The notes below the pieces were generated by a model that saw only the letters and a program-made list of their open reading frames with translations, made no database searches and had not been told where the DNA came from. The position numbers and the translations under genes were made by a program. A DNA stretch of 64,000 bases from Meridianimarinicoccus zhengii (GTDB lineage: Bacteria; Pseudomonadota; Alphaproteobacteria; Rhodobacterales; Rhodobacteraceae). Location: positions 92,191-156,190 of the forward strand of contig NZ_QDFI01000001.1 of assembly GCF_003254465.1 (NCBI RefSeq). The letters are read 5' to 3'. Within the stretch, counting starts at the first letter, position 1; each line of letters begins with the position of its first letter. This document shows, one piece after another, positions 1 to 8,776 of the stretch.

Positions 1-1614
1 CTTGACGTAGTCGAGCCTGCGCAGGGTCGCGATCTGCTTCTCGTAGACCTCAGCCTGGTAGGCGAGGGAGAAGAGGCCGCGGTCCGGTCCGGCCTCGTGG
101 TCGCCATCGGCGCCGGTTTCGGACACGATCACCGGGCGGTCGGGGTCGGAATTCTCGCCGATGACGCGGAGTTCGTCGAAATCCTCATCATACCAGCCGT
201 AGTATTCGTTCAGCCCGATCACGTCGATATGTTGGGCCAGCCGGTCCTCGATCCGCAGGCGGGCGTGGTTCACCAGACAGGCCGCGGCGATCAGCCGGGT
301 CGGATCCTCGGCGCGGGCGGTATCGGCGAGGCGGCGCATGAAGTCGAGCCGCGCGTCGGTGTCAGGGTTCTCGTTGCCGATGGACCAGATCGCCACGCTG
401 GCGCGGTTGCGGTCGCGGCGGATCAGTTCGCGGAGCTGGTTGGTGGCGTCGCGCAGCGTGTCGGGATTGGCGAAGTCGATGGCCCAGTAGACGGGGATCT
501 CCTCCCACAGCAGGAAGCCCATCTCGTCGGCGATGCGGGCGGCGCGGTCGTGATGGGGGTAATGCGCGAGCCGCAGGAAGTTGCAGCCGAGATCGCGCGC
601 ATGGGCGAAGCGGCGGCGCAGGTCCGCCTCCGTCGTGACCTTGCCGGTGGTCGCGTCGTCCTCGTGCACGGAGATGCCGCGCAGGAACAGGGGCTTGCCG
701 TTGAGCAGGATGTCGGTGCCGCGCCGTTCGACGGTGCGAAAGCCGACCCGGTCGGTCACGCGGTCGCCGCCGACGGTGCAGGCCACGTCGTAGAGATGCG
801 GGGTGTCGGGCGACCAGAGATCGGGGCGCGCGGGGATGCGCGCCTGCCCGTGCCCGTCCGCCAGCGGGATCGCGATGTCGATGCCGAGGCCGGGGATTTC
901 CAGCCGCGCGCTGTCGGCGGGGCCGTCCGCGATCACGTCCGCCGCGATCACATCGCCATCCAGCCGCAGGAACAGGTCGCGGATCACGGTCGCCGGGGTC
1001 TCGTAGAGCGTCACCTCGCGGTAGACGCCGCCGTAGTTGAACCAGTCGGTATTGCGCATGGGCACCCGGTCGCGCGTGCGGGAATTGTTCACGCACAGCA
1101 TGATCCAGTTCTCGCCCGGTTCCAGCGCATCGGTCAGTTCGACGCAGAACGGGGTCGAGCCGCCGTAATGGTTGCCCATGAATTGGCCGTTCACGAACAC
1201 CTTGCAGTCGTATTGCGCGGCGCCGATGTGCAGGAACCGCCGCTGTCCGGGGGCTGCCGCATCCAGCGTGACGGCCCGCGAATACCAGCCGGAGCCTTCG
1301 AAGAAGTACCATTTCTCCTTCAGCATCTGCCAGCAGGACGGCACCGGGATCGTTTCGCCCGCGCGGGGGTCGTAATCCCACGGCTCGATGCGGTCTTCGG
1401 GGGCCGCCTGCGGCAGGGCGAACCATTTCTGCCGCAGGCCGGTGTCCAGCAGATCGACGCAGAAGAACCAGTCCCCATCCAGCGACCGGCCCTGCCGGCC
1501 ACCAGTGAAGATCAGCGTGTCCGCGTTCAGGCTCTGCGTGTTGAAGGGCGCGTCGTAGCCTTCGTCATGCAGCGCCTGAAGCGCGTTTTCCGCAAGATCG
1601 GAGCGTTCAAGCAT
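1..1614 (-). CDS. Glycoside hydrolase family 2 enzyme, beta-glucuronidase-like (3' end outside window)
   Basis: The frame is open from an ATG at 1614 to the left edge, so 538 residues are visible and the C-terminus is missing. The layout is that of GH2: a jelly-roll sugar-binding domain (with the GSGWYSR stretch near residue 95), an Ig-like domain, then a TIM barrel. The acid/base Glu is E415 in the IGNENP motif and the nucleophile is E499 in VSETGADG. There is no signal peptide, so it acts in the cytoplasm on imported oligosaccharides. It starts 9 bp after the stop of dctP and is probably cotranscribed with it. The nearby uronate isomerase favours beta-glucuronidase over beta-galactosidase, but that choice is inference. 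Confidence 0.9.
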   Translation of the reverse strand, partial: MLERSDLAENALQALHDEGYDAPFNTQSLNADTLIFTGGRQGRSLDGDWFFCVDLLDTGLRQKWFALPQAAPEDRIEPWDYDPRAGETIPVPSCWQMLKEKWYFFEGSGWYSRAVTLDAAAPGQRRFLHIGAAQYDCKVFVNGQFMGNHYGGSTPFCVELTDALEPGENWIMLCVNNSRTRDRVPMRNTDWFNYGGVYREVTLYETPATVIRDLFLRLDGDVIAADVIADGPADSARLEIPGLGIDIAIPLADGHGQARIPARPDLWSPDTPHLYDVACTVGGDRVTDRVGFRTVERRGTDILLNGKPLFLRGISVHEDDATTGKVTTEADLRRRFAHARDLGCNFLRLAHYPHHDRAARIADEMGFLLWEEIPVYWAIDFANPDTLRDATNQLRELIRRDRNRASVAIWSIGNENPDTDARLDFMRRLADTARAEDPTRLIAAACLVNHARLRIEDRLAQHIDVIGLNEYYGWYDEDFDELRVIGENSDPDRPVIVSETGADGDHEAGPDRGLFSLAYQAEVYEKQIATLRRLDYVK

Positions 1615-1623
1615 CGCTGCCCG

Positions 1624-2622
1624 TCACGACCCGGAGTCTTCGGCAAGCGCCTGGATGCGCTCGATCAGCGCGGCCACCGCGTCGGACTGGGCCGCGACCT
1701 CGTCGAACATGGGCTGCACGGCTGCGACGAAGGGGGCCTTGTCCACCTCGTGGATCGTCACGCCCATGTCCGCCTGCGCCTCTTCCAGCGCGGCGTCCGA
1801 GACCTTGCCCCAGTCTTCGCCGTGGCGGACCTGCATTTCGGCGGCGGCGGTGCGCATGGCCTCCTGCTGGTCGGGGGTCATGTCGTCCCAGGCGCAGTTG
1901 GAGATGACGACGACCGACGGGATGATCGTGTGTTCGTCCAGCGAGAAATGGCTGGACACTTCGCCGTGGCGGGCATTGGTCAGCGCGGTCGGGTTGTTCT
2001 CGGCCGCGTCCACCACGCCCTGCTGCAGCGCGCTGTACAGCTCGCCCCACGGGATCGGGGTCGGGCTGCCGCCCAGGAGTTCCACCATGCGGATGGCCGA
2101 GGGCGAGGGCTGCACGCGCACCTTCACCCCTTCGAGATCGGCGGGCGACAGGATCGGTTTCTGGCCATAGAAGGACCGCGCCCCTTCGGTCAGGAAGGCG
2201 ATGCCGCGGAACCCGTTATCCACCGACGCATCGAGGATTTCGCGCCCGACATCGCCCGAGATCACCGCTTCGAAATGCTCTTCGGAATCGAAGATGTAGG
2301 GCAGGTTGATCGCGGAATAGCTTTCCTCGAACGCTTCGAGTTCGGAGGCGTTGGACCGGGCCATTTCCAGCGCGCAGTTCTGCACCAGTTCCATGGATTC
2401 GCGCTGGGTGCCGAGTTGCGCGTTCGGGAAGACCTGGATGCGGATTTCGCCATCCGTCAGTTCCGCCACCCGGTCGGCCATGAATTCCATGGAGATATGG
2501 GTGGGGTGATCCGGCGGGTTGTTGTGGTTGAGCCGCAGCGTGGATTGCGCGGCGGCGGCGGTGGTCATCGCGGCGGACAGCGCGACAAGCGCGGTCGTGG
2601 CCTTGAAGATCGGCATGGTCAT
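1624..2622 (-). CDS. dctP: TRAP transporter substrate-binding protein (DctP family)
   Basis: This is a 332-residue periplasmic solute-binding protein with a clear signal peptide ending TTAAAAQ. The mature part is DctP-like (LRLNHNN, VFPNAQLG, EGVKVRVQPS, WGELYSALQQGVVDAAENNP). The start at 2622 is chosen because a GGGAGGA ribosome site lies 5-6 nt upstream; an in-frame ATG at 2616 is also possible, while 2688 would put about 22 residues before the signal peptide. It delivers ligand to the DctQM membrane pair encoded divergently. Association with GH2, GH31 and UxaC suggests a uronate or glycoside ligand. Confidence 0.93.
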   Translation of the reverse strand: MTMPIFKATTALVALSAAMTTAAAAQSTLRLNHNNPPDHPTHISMEFMADRVAELTDGEIRIQVFPNAQLGTQRESMELVQNCALEMARSNASELEAFEESYSAINLPYIFDSEEHFEAVISGDVGREILDASVDNGFRGIAFLTEGARSFYGQKPILSPADLEGVKVRVQPSPSAIRMVELLGGSPTPIPWGELYSALQQGVVDAAENNPTALTNARHGEVSSHFSLDEHTIIPSVVVISNCAWDDMTPDQQEAMRTAAAEMQVRHGEDWGKVSDAALEEAQADMGVTIHEVDKAPFVAAVQPMFDEVAAQSDAVAALIERIQALAEDSGS

Positions 2623-2702
2623 GGGTTCCTCCCTGTCTGACGTCGGGGACAGGCGGCTGGGCGCCCTATCCACGGGGATACTGGGCATCGGCGGTCAAAT
2701 CA

Positions 2703-2731
2703 GTCAACCAAAAACTGAAATTGGTTGACCA
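2703..2731. promoter_or_regulatory. Operator-like inverted repeat between divergent dctP and dctQ
   Basis: GTCAACCA (2703-2710) and TGGTTGAC (2722-2729) form perfect 8-bp arms around an 11-bp spacer. The right arm also lies in TGGTTGACCA, matching the TGGTnnACCA core typical of FCD-type GntR regulators such as UxuR/ExuR. Its position between two divergent transporter genes suggests joint control. No GntR gene is in the window, so the regulator is presumably further left or elsewhere. Confidence 0.6.
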
Positions 2732-2782
2732 GTTTTGTGCGGGCTGACAGTGTGGCGCAAATCACGGGGCAGGGAGGGTCAC

Positions 2783-2833
2783 ATGATATCGATGCACATG
2801 CGCTGCGGGCCGGGACCGGGTGCCGCGCCATGA
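2783..2833 (+). other. Possible 16-codon leader ORF coupled to dctQ
   Basis: An ATG at 2783 follows AGGGAGG with 5-nt spacing, the only strong ribosome site in this leader. It encodes a 16-residue peptide (begins MISMHMRCG) whose TGA overlaps the dctQ ATG as ATGA. dctQ itself has no clear ribosome site, so translation may reach it by coupling. A frameshift that split an originally longer DctQ N-terminus is an alternative. Confidence 0.4.
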
Positions 2834-3333
2834 AGGCGGGGGTGGATGCCGTGCTCCGCTGGATCGTCATCGTGGTCTTCGCAACGCTGGTGGCCTGCGT
2901 GACATGGCAGGTCACGAGCCGCTACGTTCTCGGCACGCCGAGCACCGTCACGGACGAGATCGCGCGCTTCCTGTTCATGTGGCTCGCGCTGATCGGCGGG
3001 GCCTACACCTTCGGGCAGCGCCGCCATCTGGCCATCGATCTGCTGACCATGAACCTGCGCGGGCGCGCGAAGCTGGCGTCGGAGGCCGCGGTGATCCTCG
3101 TGGTTCTCGGCTTCGCCGCCATCGTGATGATCGGCGGCGGCATGTCGCTGGTGACGCGCACGCTGGCATCGGGGCAGGTGACGCCCGCGCTGCGGCTGCC
3201 CATGGGCTGGGTCTATGGCGCCATCCCCTTCGCGGGGGCGGTCATCGTCTATTACTGCGGGCTGTTCCTGGCCCAGATCGCCCGCGGCCGGATGCCCGAC
3301 GCGGGCACCGAACCCGCCCTGCCGCTGGAATGA
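2830..3333 (+). CDS. dctQ: TRAP transporter small permease (DctQ family)
   Basis: This 167-residue protein has four predicted membrane segments and the family features: VTWQVTSRYVLG in the first helix, TDEIARFLFMWLALIGGAY, and the QRRHLAIDLL loop. Length is normal for DctQ. The start at 2830 puts the first helix close to the N-terminus as usual; the open frame extends upstream to 2725 but that stretch is not membrane-protein-like. It forms the membrane complex with DctM, whose gene starts 10 bp downstream. Confidence 0.92.
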   Translation: MKAGVDAVLRWIVIVVFATLVACVTWQVTSRYVLGTPSTVTDEIARFLFMWLALIGGAYTFGQRRHLAIDLLTMNLRGRAKLASEAAVILVVLGFAAIVMIGGGMSLVTRTLASGQVTPALRLPMGWVYGAIPFAGAVIVYYCGLFLAQIARGRMPDAGTEPALPLE

Positions 3334-3343
3334 GGACGCGCCC

Positions 3344-4648
3344 ATGACTTCCGCCATCTGGGTCCTGTTCGGATCCTTCGCCCTGTTCATGGCCATGGGC
3401 GTGCCCATCGCCTTTGCCATCGGCACCGCCGCCACGCTGACCTTCCTGCTGTTCATGGGGGTCGAGCAGTCGATCTTCATCGTCGCCCAGCAGATGGCGT
3501 CGGGGCTGGACAGTTTCACGCTGCTGGCGATCCCGTTCTTCATCCTCGCGGGCAACATCATGAACCGCGGCGGCATCGCGCTGCGTCTGATCGCCTTCGC
3601 CAAGATCCTCGCCGGGCGGCTGCCCGGGGCGCTTGCCCATTGCAACGTTATCGCCAACATGATGTTCGGCGCGATTTCCGGGTCCGCTGTCGCATCCGCC
3701 GCGGCGGTGGGCGGGGTCATGGCGCCGCTTCAGGCCAAGGAAGGCTATGACCGGGGCTTTTCCGCCGCCGTCAACATCGCGTCCTGCCCGACGGGGCTGC
3801 TGATCCCGCCCTCGGCCACGCTGATCGTCTATTCGCTGATCACCGGGGGCACCTCCATCGCGGCGCTTTTCGTGGCGGGCTACCTGCCGGGGCTGCTGAT
3901 GGGGCTGGGGCTGATGACGGTGGCCGGCATCATCGCCCACAGGCGGGGCTATCCCGTGGCCCCCCGCCCGGCATGGGGCGAGGTCTGGCGCGCGGGGCGC
4001 GATGCGATCCTGCCGCTGGGGCTGATCGTCGTCATCATGGGCGGGATCATCAGCGGGGTGTTCACCGCGACCGAGGCGTCGGCGGCCGCGGTGATCTATG
4101 CGCTGGTGCTTGCGCTGGTGTGGTACCGTGAGATCTCGGTCCGTGACCTGCCGCGGATCATCGTCGATTCGGCGGTGACCACATCGGTCGTGCTCCTGAT
4201 GATCGGGGCGTCCATCGCCATGAGCCGCGCCATGGCCTTCGGCATGATCCCGGGCACGATTTCCGACCTGCTGCTGGGGATATCGGACAACCCGCTGATG
4301 ATCCTGCTGGCGATCAACATCACGCTGCTGCTGGTGGGCACATTCATGGACATGACGCCCGCGCTGCTGATCTTCACGCCGATCTTCATGCCGGTCGTGG
4401 GCGATCTGGGGATGGACCCGGTGCATTTCGGCATCGTGATGACCTTCAACCTGTGCATCGGGATCTGCACGCCGCCCGTGGGGTCGGCGCTGTTCGTCGG
4501 CTGTTCGGTGGGCGGCACGTCCATCGCCGAGGTGATCCGCCCGCTGCTGCCGCTTTATGCCGTGCTGGTGGTGCTGCTGTTCGTGGTGACCTATGTGCCC
4601 GCGATCAGCCTGTTCCTGCCGCGCCTGCTGCTGGGGTATGGCGGATGA
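3344..4648 (+). CDS. dctM: TRAP transporter large permease (DctM family)
   Basis: The 434-residue protein is hydrophobic throughout, with about a dozen helices and the hallmark segments MGVPIAFAIG, LLAIPFFILAGNIMNRGGI, FGAISGSAVASAAAVGGVM and CTPPVGSALFVG. It is the ion-coupled translocation subunit that works with DctQ and the DctP binding protein. The start at 3344 lies 10 bp after the dctQ stop with a GAGG just upstream. Its stop overlaps the GH31 start in ATGA, so transport and hydrolysis genes form one operon. Confidence 0.95.
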   Translation: MTSAIWVLFGSFALFMAMGVPIAFAIGTAATLTFLLFMGVEQSIFIVAQQMASGLDSFTLLAIPFFILAGNIMNRGGIALRLIAFAKILAGRLPGALAHCNVIANMMFGAISGSAVASAAAVGGVMAPLQAKEGYDRGFSAAVNIASCPTGLLIPPSATLIVYSLITGGTSIAALFVAGYLPGLLMGLGLMTVAGIIAHRRGYPVAPRPAWGEVWRAGRDAILPLGLIVVIMGGIISGVFTATEASAAAVIYALVLALVWYREISVRDLPRIIVDSAVTTSVVLLMIGASIAMSRAMAFGMIPGTISDLLLGISDNPLMILLAINITLLLVGTFMDMTPALLIFTPIFMPVVGDLGMDPVHFGIVMTFNLCIGICTPPVGSALFVGCSVGGTSIAEVIRPLLPLYAVLVVLLFVVTYVPAISLFLPRLLLGYGG

Positions 4649-7008
4649 AGACGCTGCGCGACTGGACACTTGCCGAACGGCACCAAGCGGGCGCGGACCT
4701 GCTGGTGGAAGGGCGGCACATCCTGCGCCTGCGCGTGCTGGAGCATGACCTGATCCGCGTGTCGCTGCTGCGCGATGGCGCGTGGCGGCTGGACCGGACC
4801 TGGACCGTGGCGCCGGGCGGCGACGCGCCGCTGGAGGGCCGCGCCCGCGACCGGCTGGACGGGTTTGCCTGCCCGACCCCTGCCATCCTGGACAGCGATG
4901 ACGGGCTGATGATCGAAACCGACCGGCTGCGGCTGACCGTGTCGCACCCGCTCCACCTGTCCTGGGCGGCGCGGATCGGCGATGCTTGGGTGACCTTTGC
5001 CGCCGAGCGCCCCACGGGCGGCACCATGCTGGGGTCGCGCGACCACCGGCACGGACATTTCCTGCGCCGCCATCCCGGCGAGCGGGTGTTCGGGCTGGGC
5101 GAGAAGACCGGCGATCTGGAGCGCACGGGCCGGCGGTTCGAGATGCGCAATCTGGATGCCATGGGCTATGACGCGGACACCACCGATCCGCTGTATAAGC
5201 ACGTGCCGTTCACGATGACGCAGACCGATGGCGCGGGCGCATGGTCGGTTTTCTACGACAATTTGGCGTCCTGCTGGTTCGATCTGGGCAACGAGATCGA
5301 CAATTACCACGTGCCCTATCGGTCCTTCCGGGCAGAGGACGGGGATCTCGACTATTACATCCGCTGGGCGCCGCAGCTTCTGGATCTGGTGAAGGGTCAG
5401 GTGCGGCTGACGGGGGGCACGGCCTTTCCGCCGCGCTGGACGCTGGGCTATTCCGGCTCGACCATGCACTACACCGACGCGCCCGACGCGCAGGCGCAGC
5501 TCGAAGGGTTCATCGACCGGATCGCGGCGCATGAGCTGCCCTGCGACAGTTTCCAGATGTCGTCGGGCTACAGCTCCATCGGGGCGAAGCGCTACGTGTT
5601 CCACTGGAACCGCGAGAAGGTGCCGGACGTGGACGCGATGACCGCGAAGTTCCGCGCGGCGGGCATCCACCTGATCGCCAACATCAAGCCCTGCCTCTTG
5701 CAGGACCATCCCCGCTATGGCGAGGTCGCGGCGGCGGGTCTGTTCGTGCGCGACGGCGATGCGCCCGACCGACCGGAACGGTCGAGCTTCTGGGACGATG
5801 AAGGCTCGCATCTGGATTTCACCAACCCGGATGCGGCGGCGTGGTGGCAGAACGGCGTCACGACGCAGCTTCTGGAGCATGGCATCGGGTCCACCTGGAA
5901 CGACAACAACGAGTACGAGGTCTGGGACGGGGCCGCGCAATGCGCGGGCTTCGGGCAGCCGATCGACATCGCTCTGATGCGCCCGGTCATGCCGATCCTG
6001 ATGACCCGCGCGTCCGAGGCGGCGCAGCGCGCCCATGCGCCGGGCGTGCGGCCCTACCTGATCTCGCGGTCCGGCGCGCCCGGCCTGCAACGCCATGCGC
6101 AGACATGGTCCGGCGACAACCGCACCGCGTGGAAGACCCTGCGCTACAACCAGCGCACAGGGCTGGGCATGAGCCTGTCGGGTTTCTTCAACATTGGCCA
6201 TGACGTGGGCGGGTTTTCCGGGCCGCGTCCCGGGCCGGAGCTGTTCCTGCGCTGGGTGCAGAACGGCGTCTTCCATCCGCGCTTCACCATCCATTCCTGG
6301 AACGACGACGGCACGGTGAACGAGCCGTGGATGCACCCGGAGGTCACGCCGCTGGTGCGCGACGCGATCGCACTGCGCTACCGGTTCCTGCCCTATCTCT
6401 ATACCTGCCTGTGGCAGGCGGTGGCGCGGGACGAACCGATGTTGCGGCCGCTGTTTCTCGACCATCCCGACGATCCCGCCTGCTGGGGGGAACGGGACGA
6501 ATTCCTGCTCGGGCGCGATCTGCTGGTCGCCACGGTGCTGGACGAAGGTGCCACGACCCGCAGCCTGCGCCTGCCCGAAAACGGCACCGGCTGGTGGGAT
6601 TTCCACGCCGGGCGCTGGCACGCGCCGGGCACGGAGGTTACGCTGGCGGTCGGGCTGGACAGCATTCCTCTGTTCGTGCGGGCGGGGGCCGTGCTGCCCA
6701 TGTCCACCGGGGCTTTGCGCGCGGATCCGGGGGCCGAGACGGGGCGGGAACTGCGTCTCTTCCCAGCACCGCAGGGGCCGGGCGGGGGGCTGATGTACGA
6801 GGATGACGGTGCCAGCACCGATCCGGTGCACAGCCTGCTGGATTTCGCGCTGGATGCCGATGACGGTACCTTGTCTCTCGACTGGCGGCAGCGCGGGCCG
6901 GGGCGGCCTGTCCTGCCCACGGCGCGCGTGATCCTGCCGGCAGAGGAGACCCGCAACCTGCGCGTGCGGGGCCGTGACGCGGTGCCGGGCGATCAGATCG
7001 CGCTTTGA
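4645..7008 (+). CDS. Glycoside hydrolase family 31 enzyme (alpha-glucosidase/alpha-xylosidase type)
   Basis: This 787-residue cytoplasmic enzyme has the GH31 order: N-terminal beta-sandwich, (beta/alpha)8 barrel, and C-terminal beta domains. GERVFGLGEKTG near residue 150 is the family's substrate-entry motif. The expected nucleophile is D420 in TWNDNNEYEVW and the acid/base is D491 in WSGDNRTAWK; INNIGHDVGGFSG-type residues follow (here FFNIGHDVGGFSG). It would remove non-reducing alpha-linked sugars from imported oligosaccharides. Specificity (glucose, xylose, galactose) cannot be fixed from sequence alone. Start chosen at the ATGA overlap with dctM. Confidence 0.92.
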   Translation: MKTLRDWTLAERHQAGADLLVEGRHILRLRVLEHDLIRVSLLRDGAWRLDRTWTVAPGGDAPLEGRARDRLDGFACPTPAILDSDDGLMIETDRLRLTVSHPLHLSWAARIGDAWVTFAAERPTGGTMLGSRDHRHGHFLRRHPGERVFGLGEKTGDLERTGRRFEMRNLDAMGYDADTTDPLYKHVPFTMTQTDGAGAWSVFYDNLASCWFDLGNEIDNYHVPYRSFRAEDGDLDYYIRWAPQLLDLVKGQVRLTGGTAFPPRWTLGYSGSTMHYTDAPDAQAQLEGFIDRIAAHELPCDSFQMSSGYSSIGAKRYVFHWNREKVPDVDAMTAKFRAAGIHLIANIKPCLLQDHPRYGEVAAAGLFVRDGDAPDRPERSSFWDDEGSHLDFTNPDAAAWWQNGVTTQLLEHGIGSTWNDNNEYEVWDGAAQCAGFGQPIDIALMRPVMPILMTRASEAAQRAHAPGVRPYLISRSGAPGLQRHAQTWSGDNRTAWKTLRYNQRTGLGMSLSGFFNIGHDVGGFSGPRPGPELFLRWVQNGVFHPRFTIHSWNDDGTVNEPWMHPEVTPLVRDAIALRYRFLPYLYTCLWQAVARDEPMLRPLFLDHPDDPACWGERDEFLLGRDLLVATVLDEGATTRSLRLPENGTGWWDFHAGRWHAPGTEVTLAVGLDSIPLFVRAGAVLPMSTGALRADPGAETGRELRLFPAPQGPGGGLMYEDDGASTDPVHSLLDFALDADDGTLSLDWRQRGPGRPVLPTARVILPAEETRNLRVRGRDAVPGDQIAL

Positions 7009-7030
7009 CCGCGCCCACCAGAGGATGCCG

Positions 7031-8470
7031 ATGACCCGCTTTCTGAACGACGATTTCCTGCTCGACACGCCCGAGGCCCGCCGCCTGTTCCACGACGTGG
7101 CGCGCGATCTGCCGATCATCGACTATCACAATCACCTGCCCCCGGCGGAGATCGCGGCGGACCGGCGCTGGGACGAGCTGGGGACCCTCTGGCTCGGGCA
7201 TGACCATTACAAGTGGCGCCTGATGCGCTGGGCGGGGGTGGACGAACGTCTGGTCACCGGCGACGCGCCCCCGCGCGCGAAATTCGACGCCTTCGCCCAT
7301 GCGCTGCCGCGGATGGTGGCGAACCCGGTGCATCACTGGAGCCACCTGGAATTGTGGCGGTATTTCGGGCTGGAGGGCACGGTGCTGGACCCGTCCACCG
7401 CCGACCGCGTCTGGGATGCCGCGCGCGAACGGCTGGCCCAGCCGGATTACGGGGCGCAGGGTCTGCTGACGCGGATGAAGGTCGAACTGGTGGGCACGAC
7501 CGACGATCCGCTCGACACGCTGGAACACCATGCCGCGCTGCGCGACGCCCCGTGGCGGGTGGTGCCGACCTTCCGCCCCGACCCGGTGACGAAGATCGGG
7601 CAGGCGGGCTTCGCGGCCTATGTCGACCGGCTGGAGGAGGCCACCCATCCGATCCGCGGCTTCGACGATCTGGTGGCGGCGCTGGAGATGCGGCTGGATC
7701 ATTTCGTGGCCCATGGCTGCCGTGCGGCGGACCACGGGATCGACCTGCTCGATGCCGGGGCGGAGGCGGGGGCGGCGACGCTGGATGCAGCCCTCGATGC
7801 GGCCCGCGCGGGGCGTGACGTGGCCCCCGGCGATGCGGCGGCGTGGCGGGCGGCGGTGTTCGTCGCCATGGGGCGGGCCTATGCGCGGCGCGGGCTTGTC
7901 ATGCAGTTGCATCTGAACGCCGTGCGCAACGCGCGCACGCGGCTGTTGGCGTCGGTCGGGCGCGACGCGGGGGCGGATTCCATCCGCGATACGGACCTGG
8001 CGGGGCCGCTGAACAGGCTGCTGGATCGGCTCGACCGGACGGACGAGCTGCCGCGGACGGTGATCTACGGGCTCGATCCCGCGCGCAACCCGGTGATCGT
8101 GACAACCGCCGGGAATTTCCAGGACGGCACCGTGCCCGGCAAGGTGCAGGCGGGCACCGCGTGGTGGTTCAACGACCAGCTCGACGGGATGGAGGTGCAG
8201 ATGCGCACGCTGGCGCAGATGGGGCTGATCTCCACATTCCTCGGCATGCTGACCGACAGCCGGTCCTTCCTGTCCTTCCCGCGGCACGAATATTTCCGAC
8301 GGCTGTTCTGCCGGATGCTGGGGCGCTGGCAGGCGGAGGGCCATGTCCCCGACCAGCCTCGCGCGCTGGATGAGCTTGTGCGGAACGTGTGCTACCGCAA
8401 CGCGCGCGACTGGTTCGTGGACGGACCGGCGGTGCCGCCGGGCGGCGGTCGGTCTGCAACGGCTGCTTGA
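7031..8470 (+). CDS. uxaC: Uronate (glucuronate/galacturonate) isomerase
   Basis: UxaC converts D-glucuronate to D-fructuronate or D-galacturonate to D-tagaturonate. The 479-residue length fits the family. The metal site begins with H33 and H35 in IDYHNHLPP; ELGTLWLGHDHYKWRLMR and the later TAGNFQDG and LGMLTDSRSFLSF segments are typical. The start at 7031 has AGAGG 6-7 nt upstream; an ATG at 7025 is too close to it. The last residues (after NARDWFVDG) look atypical and end exactly at a rearrangement junction, so the C-terminal tail may be altered. No downstream fructuronate enzymes are present in the window. Confidence 0.94.
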   Translation: MTRFLNDDFLLDTPEARRLFHDVARDLPIIDYHNHLPPAEIAADRRWDELGTLWLGHDHYKWRLMRWAGVDERLVTGDAPPRAKFDAFAHALPRMVANPVHHWSHLELWRYFGLEGTVLDPSTADRVWDAARERLAQPDYGAQGLLTRMKVELVGTTDDPLDTLEHHAALRDAPWRVVPTFRPDPVTKIGQAGFAAYVDRLEEATHPIRGFDDLVAALEMRLDHFVAHGCRAADHGIDLLDAGAEAGAATLDAALDAARAGRDVAPGDAAAWRAAVFVAMGRAYARRGLVMQLHLNAVRNARTRLLASVGRDAGADSIRDTDLAGPLNRLLDRLDRTDELPRTVIYGLDPARNPVIVTTAGNFQDGTVPGKVQAGTAWWFNDQLDGMEVQMRTLAQMGLISTFLGMLTDSRSFLSFPRHEYFRRLFCRMLGRWQAEGHVPDQPRALDELVRNVCYRNARDWFVDGPAVPPGGGRSATAA

Positions 8471-8624
8471 TGCCCGCGCGCAGGAACGCCTGCACGAAAC
8501 GGCGCTGGAACAGCACGAAGCCGATCAGCAGGGGCGCGATCACCATGACCGCCGATATCACCGCGATGTCCACCCCGTTTTCCGGCGCGGCGAAGATCGA
8601 CAGGCCGACGGTCAGGGGCCGGGT
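8466..8624 (-). pseudogene. Remnant of sugar ABC transporter permease (MalG-type C-terminus)
   Basis: Reading leftwards from 8624, about 53 codons encode the last transmembrane helix and tail of a MalG-family permease: TRPLTVGLSIF, then MVIAPLLIGFVLFQRRF and VQAFLRAGIK. There is no start and the natural stop after GIK is gone; the frame runs on antisense through the end of uxaC. It overlaps the uxaC stop. It is a fragment left by deletion, out of frame with the DeoR fragment it is joined to. Confidence 0.8.
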
Positions 8625-8625
8625 C

Positions 8626-8754
8626 GTGTCGGATCGTGTGGGAGGAGACGACGAGGCATTCGGACAGCACTTCGACCGTCACGCGGCCGTCGCGCCGGGC
8701 AAGGCGCAGGATTTCGTCACGCCGTTCGGTCATGCTCGACGGACCAGTCGACAT
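8626..8754 (-). pseudogene. Remnant of DeoR-family transcriptional regulator (N-terminal HTH only)
   Basis: From ATG 8754 (or 8733) the frame encodes MTERRDEILRLARRDGRVTV followed by the recognition helix region with VSSHTIR, the classic DeoR start. After TIRHD the homology stops and the DNA continues as the permease remnant in another frame. The sugar-binding effector domain is missing, so no functional repressor can be made. A small palindrome AGCAACTTTGCT (8765-8776) just upstream could be its old operator. Confidence 0.8.
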
Positions 8755-8776
8755 GCCTTTATCGAGCAACTTTGCT

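Noticed and set aside
97..2640. 847-codon plus-strand open frame
   Set aside because: It is antisense to the GH2 and dctP genes, has no homology I can recognise and is open only because of high GC content.
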